A DNA stretch of 64,000 nucleotides from Curtobacterium sp. MCBD17_032 (GTDB lineage Bacteria > Actinomycetota > Actinomycetes > Actinomycetales > Microbacteriaceae), in assembly GCF_003234855.1 (NCBI RefSeq), contig NZ_QKTO01000003.1, positions 310,001-374,000 on the forward strand, in the 5' to 3' direction. The position numbers were made by a program, and so were the translations under genes. Of the stretch, positions 58,030 to 64,000 are shown piece after piece (positions within the stretch are counted from its first letter, which is position 1; every line of letters starts with the position of its first letter). The notes under the pieces were generated by a model, which worked only from the letters and a program-made list of their open reading frames with translations, did not search any database and was not told the DNA's origin.

Positions 58030-58894
58030 CACGGCGGCCCGGTCCGCCCCCACTCCGCCGGCACCGGGCGTTGCACGGCGCACCCGTCCGTTCGCGCTGC
58101 TCGGCTCCGAACTCGCGCTCGTGTTCCGCCGTCGCCGGACCTGGGCGATGCTCGGGGCGCTCGCCCTCGTGCCGATCCTCATCGCGGTCGCGGTCCGGCT
58201 CACCACGGACGGCGACGACGGTGGCCCGGCGTTCCTCGGGGACATCACGAACAACGGTCTGTTCGTGTCGTTCACGGCGTTGACCGTCTCGATCCCGCTC
58301 TTCCTGCCCCTCACGGTCGGGGTGGTCGCCGGTGACACCGTCGCGGGCGAGGCGAGCCACGGCACGCTCCGCTACCTGCTCGTCGCCCCGACGGGACGGG
58401 TGCGGTTCATCCTCGTGAAGACCGTCGGCGCCGTCGCGTTCTGCCTCGCCGCCACCCTGCTCGTCGTCCTGGCCGGGGCCGCGATCGGTGCCGCGCTGTT
58501 CCCGGTCGGGCCGGTCACGCTGCTCTCCGGAACGCAGGTGGACGGGTGGTCGTACGCCGGCCGCGCGGTGCTGCTCGCGCTGTACGTGACACTGTCGATG
58601 CTCGGCCTGGTGGCGATCGGACTGTTCGCGTCGACGCTGACGAACGTGCCGGTCGGGGCGATGGCCGCGACGGTCGTGCTGGCCGGGGCATCGCAGGTGC
58701 TCGACCAGCTCCCGCAGCTCGACTGGCTGCACCCGTTCCTGTTCTCGCACCTCTGGCTCGGGTTCGGCGACCTGTTGCGCGACCCGATCTCGTTCGACTC
58801 GTTCGGCAGCAACGCGCTGCTCCAGCTCGGGTACCTGGCGGTCTTCGGCGCACTCGCCTACGGCCGGTTCGCCAGCAAGGACGTCCTGAGCTAG
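58016..58894 (+). CDS. ABC-2 type exporter membrane protein
   Basis: 292 residues, six membrane segments, with LLGSELALVFRRRRTWAMLGALALVPILIAVAV at the start and GDTVAGEASHGTLRYLLVAPTGRVRFILVKTVGAV in the first loop, typical of ABC-2 (NatB/DrrB-like) proteins. Third gene of the LolA-ATPase-permease unit; together they may export or insert a lipid-linked cargo. Confidence 0.86.
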   Translation: MSQGDTAARSAPTPPAPGVARRTRPFALLGSELALVFRRRRTWAMLGALALVPILIAVAVRLTTDGDDGGPAFLGDITNNGLFVSFTALTVSIPLFLPLTVGVVAGDTVAGEASHGTLRYLLVAPTGRVRFILVKTVGAVAFCLAATLLVVLAGAAIGAALFPVGPVTLLSGTQVDGWSYAGRAVLLALYVTLSMLGLVAIGLFASTLTNVPVGAMAATVVLAGASQVLDQLPQLDWLHPFLFSHLWLGFGDLLRDPISFDSFGSNALLQLGYLAVFGALAYGRFASKDVLS

Positions 58895-58964
58895 GTCGGG
58901 ACCGAGCACCGCGGCACAGCAGCCCCGGCACTGCGGCACTGCGGGCGCCGCGGCACTGGCCGTC

Positions 58965-60026
58965 TCAGTCGGCGCCGCGGGCCGCGGGCGAGCCGCTCTC
59001 GAGGGTCCCCTCGGCCTTCTCGTGCGCGTAGACGTCGCGGAGGTCGCGGGCCTTCTCGGACCGGTACCAGTCCTGCCGGGCGCCGGTCTCGACGGGCTGC
59101 ATGCCGACGACGACCTTGCCGCGGGAGTGCATCTCCGCCAGGTCCTCGTACGCGTCGACGATGTACTCGAACGGGTAGAAACCGGAGATCAGGACCTGCA
59201 CGCGGCGGTCCTCGACGGCCTTCACGAGGTACGTGATGAGCTCACGCGCCTCCGGGTCGGACGCCGGGGCACGGAGGAACCGGAGTTCGGCGTCACGCCG
59301 GTCGTCCGACGACACGAACCGCTTCTCGTCCACACCGAGCCGGCCAGCGAGCGTGCGCGCGGACTCGTCACCGTGGTTGTCGATGAAGGCGGTGACCGGC
59401 CGGCCCTCCGCGATCTCGGTGATCCGGGCCTCCTCACCGTCCCCGTAGGCGACCGGCAGGATGCCGATCTGGCGCAGGTAGTCGTGGTTCCGCGGGCTGC
59501 CGAGCCCGATGACGGTCGCGCCGGCGTCGCGGGCGAGCTGGCACTGGATGTGCCCGACGCCGCCGGCGGCAGCACTGATGACGACGGTGTCGTCGGGGCC
59601 GAGTCGGAGCTTCCGGACGACGTCGACGGCGGTGCACCCCGCCAGGTAGAGGCCGCCGGCCACCTCCCACCCGACGTGGGTCGGCTTGATGACGACGGCG
59701 TCGCGGGGCACGACCACCCAGGTGGCGTGTGAGCCGCCCTCGGGCGCGTGGCCCATGACCTCGTCGCCGACGCGCAGGTCCTTCACCCCGTCGCCGCGGG
59801 CGCGGACGATGCCGGCGAGGTCGACGCCCTGGCGTGCCGGGAAGTCGACGTGGACGTGGTCCTGGAGCTTGCCCTCGCGGAGGAACCGCTCGATGTGGTT
59901 GAGACCGGCGGCGATGACCTCGACGAGGACCTCGCCGGGCCCGGGCGTGGGGCGTTCCTGCGGCACGACCTCGACCACGTCGAAGTCGCCGTACCGTTCG
60001 TACTGCACTGCGCTACCGGTTCGCAT
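58965..60026 (-). CDS. Zinc-free MDR, quinone-oxidoreductase type
   Basis: 353 residues. VQYERYGDFDVVEVVPQERPTPGPGEVLVEVIAAGLNHIERFLREG, then VVISAAAGGVGHIQCQLARDAGATVIGLGS (NADPH site), with none of the zinc Cys ligands. Likely reduces quinones or enones. ATG follows GAGGAGG. No operon partner. Confidence 0.85.
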   Translation of the reverse strand: MRTGSAVQYERYGDFDVVEVVPQERPTPGPGEVLVEVIAAGLNHIERFLREGKLQDHVHVDFPARQGVDLAGIVRARGDGVKDLRVGDEVMGHAPEGGSHATWVVVPRDAVVIKPTHVGWEVAGGLYLAGCTAVDVVRKLRLGPDDTVVISAAAGGVGHIQCQLARDAGATVIGLGSPRNHDYLRQIGILPVAYGDGEEARITEIAEGRPVTAFIDNHGDESARTLAGRLGVDEKRFVSSDDRRDAELRFLRAPASDPEARELITYLVKAVEDRRVQVLISGFYPFEYIVDAYEDLAEMHSRGKVVVGMQPVETGARQDWYRSEKARDLRDVYAHEKAEGTLESGSPAARGAD

Positions 60027-60114
60027 GTCTTCCTCCTCGGACCTCGTGTCCGTCCGTCCTACTCGCCGCTCCCCTGTCGGGGCCCGCGGATGTGGAGGAC
60101 TCGCAGGGACCGGA

Positions 60115-60158
60115 CGGACGGGAGGCACGGTGCGGGCCCGGCAGGCGCCTCCCGTCCG
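60115..60158. terminator. Dispersed palindrome
   Basis: CGGACGGGAGGC (60115-60126) pairs with GCCTCCCGTCCG (60147-60158) with a 20-nt loop. It lies in the spacer (60027-60258) between two minus-strand genes, downstream of the phosphoesterase gene and upstream of the MDR gene. Confidence 0.75.
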
Positions 60159-60258
60159 GTGGGGCCACGTCGCGGCGGCCCGCCGCGGGACGGGAGACGG
60201 GTCCGGCACGTGCCTGCCGTCCAGTGGTCCCGGCGGCGGCGACCGGCGGTGCCGCCGG

Positions 60259-61170
60259 TCAGGACGGACCGAAGGCGGCCGCGATGCGGGCCGCGGTGGC
60301 CCCGTCGAGGTGCAGCGCCCGCCGGTCGGCGTCCGGACGGGGCACGCGGACCGGGGTCGACCAGATCGAGCCGTCCTCGGCCAGGTCGACCACCAGGGCG
60401 CCGGTGCCGACGAGCGCGGTCTCCTCGTCGTACGGCCCGGCGACGTCGTTGTCGTTCGCGACCCCGGGTGCGACGAGGACGGGGACGCCGCCGAGCGACC
60501 CGGCGAAGTGGTGGTGGTAGTGGCCGCCGAGCACCACCCGGACGTCGGTCCCCCGCAGGACGGCGGCCAGGTCCTCGGGGTTGCGGAGCTTCAGCGCGTC
60601 GTGCAGCGAGGTCGGTGCGGGCAGCGGCGGGTGGTGCAGGACGACGACGGACCCGTGGGGTGCCGGCTCGGCGAGGGCGGTCCGCAGGTGGTCCGCCGCG
60701 GTCACGGACAGTTCGCCGTACCCGGCGCCCGGGACGCTCGTGTCGACGGTGACGATCCGGCGCCCCGCGACGAGGGACTGCCCGGCCACCGGGACCGCGG
60801 GGTCGTGGTGCTCCATCGTGTGCATCAGGGGACGCCCGCCCTCGCCGAGGACGTGTCCGTCGAACAGGACCCTGCGGAACCCCTCCCGCCGGTCGTGGTT
60901 GCCGGGGACGGTCACGAACGCGGCACCGTGCCGCCCCGACCAACCGCCGACCAGGTCGCGGACCGTCGCGTACGACTCCGGGGACCCGTCCTCGGACACG
61001 TCGCCGGAGACGACGACGAGCCCCACGCCGTCGAGCCCGTCGACGTGGTCGAGCAGGGCCGTCAGCGCCGCCGGGGTGTCGACGGTGCCCTGGTGCAGGG
61101 CGCCGTCGCCGGTCAGGTGGGTGTCCGACAGGTGCAGGACGCGGAGGGTTCCGGGAGCGGGAGGCTGCAT
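60259..61170 (-). CDS. Metallophosphoesterase (cyclic nucleotide PDE-like)
   Basis: 303 residues. Metal motifs in order: LHLSDTHL, VVSGDVSEDG, TVPGNHDRREGFRR, VVVLHHPPLP and VVLGGHYHHHFAG. Resembles class III (CpdA-like) cyclic nucleotide phosphodiesterases, though the substrate may differ. ATG seven bases after TACGGT (61178-61183, minus). Confidence 0.88.
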   Translation of the reverse strand: MQPPAPGTLRVLHLSDTHLTGDGALHQGTVDTPAALTALLDHVDGLDGVGLVVVSGDVSEDGSPESYATVRDLVGGWSGRHGAAFVTVPGNHDRREGFRRVLFDGHVLGEGGRPLMHTMEHHDPAVPVAGQSLVAGRRIVTVDTSVPGAGYGELSVTAADHLRTALAEPAPHGSVVVLHHPPLPAPTSLHDALKLRNPEDLAAVLRGTDVRVVLGGHYHHHFAGSLGGVPVLVAPGVANDNDVAGPYDEETALVGTGALVVDLAEDGSIWSTPVRVPRPDADRRALHLDGATAARIAAAFGPS

Positions 61171-61177
61171 GTCGCAC

Positions 61178-61222
61178 ACCGTAGCCGGGCCGTGCAGACG
61201 AGGGCCGTCTCCGGGTTACCGT
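61178..61222. promoter_or_regulatory. Divergent leaderless promoters
   Basis: Minus TACGGT (61183-61178) serves the phosphoesterase gene, plus TACCGT (61217-61222) is six bases before the GTG of the threonine aldolase gene. Confidence 0.5.
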
Positions 61223-61228
61223 TGTCCG

Positions 61229-62227
61229 GTGATCGACCTGCGTTCCGACACCGTCACCCGTCCCACCCCGGCGATGCGCCGCGCCATGGTCGACGCCGAC
61301 GTCGGTGACGACGTGTTCGGCGAGGACCCCGGGACGACCGCGCTCGAGCGGGAGGTCGCCGCGCTCCTCGGGCACGAGGCCGGCCTCTTCACCCCGTCCG
61401 GGTCGATGGCGAACCAGCTCGGGCTCCGCCTGCTCGTCGGCCCCGGCGAGGAACTGCTCGCCGACGTGCAGGCCCACGTCGTCCGCGCCGAGCTCGGTGC
61501 CGCCGCGGTGTTCTCCGGCATCACGACGCGGACCTGGGCGTCCGAGCGCGGCCGCCTGGTCGCCGACGCGGTGCGGGAGATCGCGGAGCCGAACGCCGGC
61601 GCGTACTCGGTGTCGACGACGGCGATCGCGGTCGAGAACACCCACAACTTCGGCGGCGGCACCGTGCAGCCCGTCGCCGAGGTCCGTGCCGTGCAGGCGT
61701 TCGCCCGCGAGCACGGCATCGGCCTGCACCTGGACGGCGCCCGACTGTGGAACGCCCACGTGGCGTCGGGCACCCCGTTCCGCGACCTGGCGAGCGGGTT
61801 CGACACGGTGTCGGTCTGCATGTCGAAGGGCCTCGGCGCACCCGTCGGGTCCGTGCTCGTCGGGTCGGCGGACCGGATCGCCGCCGCGCGGATCTGGCGG
61901 AAGCGCTACGGCGGGGGCATGCGGCAGACGGGCATGCTGGCCGCTGCCGCGCGGTACGCCCTGCACGAGCACGTCGACCGCCTGGCCGAGGACCACGCGA
62001 ACGCCCGTGTGCTCGCCGCGGCGCTCGACGTCGACCCCGCGACCGTGGACACGAACATCGTCTTCGCGCAGGTGTCCGACCCGGACGCCTTCGTCGCCGC
62101 CGCCGAGGCCGCGGGCGTCCGGGTCATGCGACTCGGACGGACGACGGTGCGGCTCGTCACCCACCTGGACGTCTCGGCGGAGGACGCCGCACGGGCCGCC
62201 GAGGTGCTCGCCACGCTGCCGCGCTGA
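61229..62227 (+). CDS. Low-specificity L-threonine aldolase
   Basis: 332 residues. Starts VIDLRSDTVTRPTPAMRRAM (family hallmark), VGDDVFGEDPGTTALE, LFTPSGSMANQLGLR, ENTHNFGGGTV, LHLDGARLWNAHVA and PLP lysine in SVCMSKGLGAPVGSVLVG. Cleaves threonine/allo-threonine to glycine and acetaldehyde. GTG start. Confidence 0.93.
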   Translation: MIDLRSDTVTRPTPAMRRAMVDADVGDDVFGEDPGTTALEREVAALLGHEAGLFTPSGSMANQLGLRLLVGPGEELLADVQAHVVRAELGAAAVFSGITTRTWASERGRLVADAVREIAEPNAGAYSVSTTAIAVENTHNFGGGTVQPVAEVRAVQAFAREHGIGLHLDGARLWNAHVASGTPFRDLASGFDTVSVCMSKGLGAPVGSVLVGSADRIAAARIWRKRYGGGMRQTGMLAAAARYALHEHVDRLAEDHANARVLAAALDVDPATVDTNIVFAQVSDPDAFVAAAEAAGVRVMRLGRTTVRLVTHLDVSAEDAARAAEVLATLPR

Positions 62228-62338
62228 CCCGGCGGGCGACCGCGGGAAGCGCGGCGACCGTGTCCGTGCGCGGACGCCGACGACGCCGTCGGTCCGCAGC
62301 GGCCGGAGCGACGGCAGGCCCCGGCGTCAGCGTCAGCG

Positions 62339-62866
62339 TCAGCGCCGTCGACGGAGCGCAGCCCGTCCGAGCACGACACCGACGATCCCGCAGAGCACGC
62401 CGACGACGCCGAGCGGGTCGGTGGGCGACACCCGGACGAGCACGACGGCGCCGCCGAGCAGCAGGACCCCGGCGGTGCCGAGACCGAGGCGGACGGAAGC
62501 CCGCCGCGACCGTCCCACCACCGGGGGCCCCGACGGCGGCCAGGGCACGGGCCTCCCGGCTCCGGCTCCGGGCGGGACAGACGGCTCGGCCGGGCCGACG
62601 AGCACCGCACCGTGCTCGTCGATCCAGCGTCCGACGCCGATCCGGGGGCACGCTCCCTGCACCTGGCGGACGAGGGTCTCGAGATCGGCAGGCGCCCGGC
62701 GGCCCGTCGCCCGGCTGAACGACACGTCGTGGGTGATGTGCCCGTCCGGCCACCAGGCGTCGTACCGGCAGACGCGCACCGGCCGACGGCGGGACCGGGA
62801 CGGGCGGTACGACGCGACGGCGCGCACCGCGACCGCGCGCTCGTGCTCGTCCTCCACGCCGTCCAT
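62339..62866 (-). CDS. Small two-helix membrane protein
   Basis: 175 residues, not recognised. N-terminal part Arg-rich (SYRPSRSRRRPVRVCRYDAWWPDGHITHDVSFSRATG) then DLETLVRQVQGACPRIGVGRWI; two hydrophobic C-terminal segments (LGLGTAGVLLLGGAVVLVRV and PLGVVGVLCGIVGVVLG). Start at ATG 62866. Confidence 0.6.
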   Translation of the reverse strand: MDGVEDEHERAVAVRAVASYRPSRSRRRPVRVCRYDAWWPDGHITHDVSFSRATGRRAPADLETLVRQVQGACPRIGVGRWIDEHGAVLVGPAEPSVPPGAGAGRPVPWPPSGPPVVGRSRRASVRLGLGTAGVLLLGGAVVLVRVSPTDPLGVVGVLCGIVGVVLGRAALRRRR

Positions 62867-62912
62867 CGTGCCACCGCCGGGCGCCACTCGTCGGTCGGGA
62901 CGGGGCGGCTCG

Positions 62913-64000
62913 TCAGCCGACGGCCACCGACGCGTCCGTCGGCCGCAGCTCGAACGACAGGGGGTCCGCCCGGACCGTGTCGAGCGCGAGCGCGACGGCA
63001 CCGGTGACGACGACGTCCGCCCCGAGCGTCGACGCGACGATCTCCGGCACCGGATCGAACCGCCCGCTGCCGAGCACGGCCGAGGCGCGGTCGATGACGG
63101 CCCCGGCGTGCCCGGCGATCGCTCCGGCCACCACCACGCGGTCGATGTCGAGCAGACTCGCCAGCAGGACACACACCCGCGCGAGCAGGTCCCCGAGCTG
63201 GTCCACGACCTCGAGCGCCACGGCGTCGCCGTCGTCGGCAGCGTGGAACACGGCACCCGCGTCGACCCCACCGCCCGCGACGGCGCGGCCCAGGGGACTG
63301 TCCGGGTCGATCCGTCCGGCCTCCACCGCAGCGGCGACGGCGGTCCGGGCGGCGGCGCCGAGACCGTCGGAGGACCCGACGCCCACGACGAGCTCGAGGG
63401 CGCGCAGCTCCCCCGCGCCGCCACGGGACCCGCGGAGCAGCACACCGTCGACGACGAGGCCGGCACCGAACCGCTCCCCCGCGAGCAGCGCTGCGAAGGA
63501 CGCTTCCGGAGCGGACGGCCGCTCCGCGAAGGCGGCGAGGTTCGCGTCGTTCTCGACGACGACCCGAGCGCCGGGGACGACCGTGGCGAAGCCGGGGTTC
63601 ATGCGGACCCAGAAGCCTCCGTCGTCCGGTGAGGCGCCGCGGGCGTCGACCGGTGCGGGCACACCGACGGTCGTCACGAGGACCCGTTCGGCGTCCGCTG
63701 CGGCTGCGGCGAGCGCGGCGGCGACGGTGGTCCCGACCGCGTCGAGCCGGAACCCGACGTCGAGCCCCCGCGTGCCGAGGTCGGTCTCCGCGCGCGCGAG
63801 CACGGCGCCGCGGAGGTCGGCGACGAACGCAGCGACCCGGTGCTGTCCGGCGTCGACGCCGACGACGAGTCCCGCCGTCGGGTCGAGTTCGTAGCGCCGT
63901 GCGGGTCGACCGATGCGGTACTCGCCGGCGGTGCGCGCGTCGTCGAGCTCCGTCAGCCAGCCACGGGCGACGAGGTCCTCGCACGCGGCGAGCACCGTCG
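62913..64000 (-). CDS. ROK family protein, N-terminally cut by the window edge
   Basis: At least 362 residues visible; the start lies beyond 64000. The visible N-terminus (TVLAACEDLVARGWLTELDD, EYRIGRPARRYELDP) is the end of a winged-helix, so this is a ROK repressor (NagC/XylR type). VVGVDAGQHRVAAFVADLRG is the phosphate loop and VVENDANLAAFAE the catalytic-Asp region, but the GAAGEIGH...CxCGxxGC zinc motif is replaced by GGAGELRALELVVGV with no Cys cluster. Confidence 0.85.
   Translation of the reverse strand, partial: TVLAACEDLVARGWLTELDDARTAGEYRIGRPARRYELDPTAGLVVGVDAGQHRVAAFVADLRGAVLARAETDLGTRGLDVGFRLDAVGTTVAAALAAAAADAERVLVTTVGVPAPVDARGASPDDGGFWVRMNPGFATVVPGARVVVENDANLAAFAERPSAPEASFAALLAGERFGAGLVVDGVLLRGSRGGAGELRALELVVGVGSSDGLGAAARTAVAAAVEAGRIDPDSPLGRAVAGGGVDAGAVFHAADDGDAVALEVVDQLGDLLARVCVLLASLLDIDRVVVAGAIAGHAGAVIDRASAVLGSGRFDPVPEIVASTLGADVVVTGAVALALDTVRADPLSFELRPTDASVAVG

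Noticed and set aside
1-64000. Phage, IS or integrative element.
   Set aside because: No transposase, integrase or flanking direct repeats were seen, and base composition is even throughout.

Overview
The window is a very high-G+C chromosome segment, densely coded on both strands. It resembles a Microbacteriaceae actinomycete, possibly Curtobacterium; the genus is an inference from protein style and from intergenic palindromes with GACGGGAGGC/GCCTCCCGTC arms, since no rRNA is present. Many genes inside operons overlap by ATGA or GTGA. Many operon-first genes have a -10 hexamer (TANNNT or CANNNT) ending 6-8 nt before the start codon, which indicates leaderless mRNAs. No prophage, IS element, CRISPR array, tRNA or rRNA was recognised.

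Layout. 1-7.4 kb: the tail of a CoaBC-like gene, a coupled DoxX-like/DUF2071/DUF1810 trio, GntR and MarR regulators, a secreted lytic-transglycosylase-like protein, and a three-gene operon of ECF sigma factor, Asp23-family protein and small Asp23-like protein. 7.4-13 kb: excalibur protein, cysK-cysE, a broken DUF1016/YhcG nuclease gene, membrane dipeptidase and a YeiH-type transporter. 13-23 kb: a long minus-strand allantoin/oxalurate operon: NCS1 permease, racemase, allantoinase, acetamidase/formamidase-family enzyme, a fused HpxZ(DUF3225)-amidase protein, ureidoglycine aminotransferase, allantoate amidohydrolase and an RpiR regulator. 23-30 kb: an ABC exporter pair and a GntR-controlled set (alpha/beta hydrolase, APC permease, second formamidase-family enzyme). 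30-44 kb: mainly housekeeping and stress genes (VIT-like transporter, SGNH hydrolase, LLM monooxygenase, MarR/VOC pair with twin operators, sufS-sufU, Rv0909-like protein, ClC channel, alpha-galactosidase, CorA, TspO-like protein, alanine dehydrogenase, AraC regulator). 44-50 kb: SorC regulator and glpD flanked by twin operators, then a zinc-starvation locus in which the zinc-free ribosomal protein bL36B and a CobW-family protein without a Walker A motif diverge around a Zur-like box. 50-56 kb: a probable tetritol (threitol/erythritol type) locus: SorC regulator, SDR dehydrogenase, CsbX-type MFS permease, DhaK-DhaL kinase and RpiB-type isomerase. 56-64 kb: LolA/RseB-like exported protein with an ABC transporter, quinone-oxidoreductase-type MDR, metallophosphoesterase, threonine aldolase, a small membrane protein and a ROK regulator cut by the right edge.

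The strongest system-level readings are (i) a near-complete allantoin-to-oxamate operon with a fused oxalurate amidohydrolase and a possible non-homologous replacement for oxamate amidohydrolase, (ii) the Zur-type bL36B/CobW-like locus, (iii) the tetritol locus, and (iv) a family of long palindromic terminator-like elements scattered between genes.
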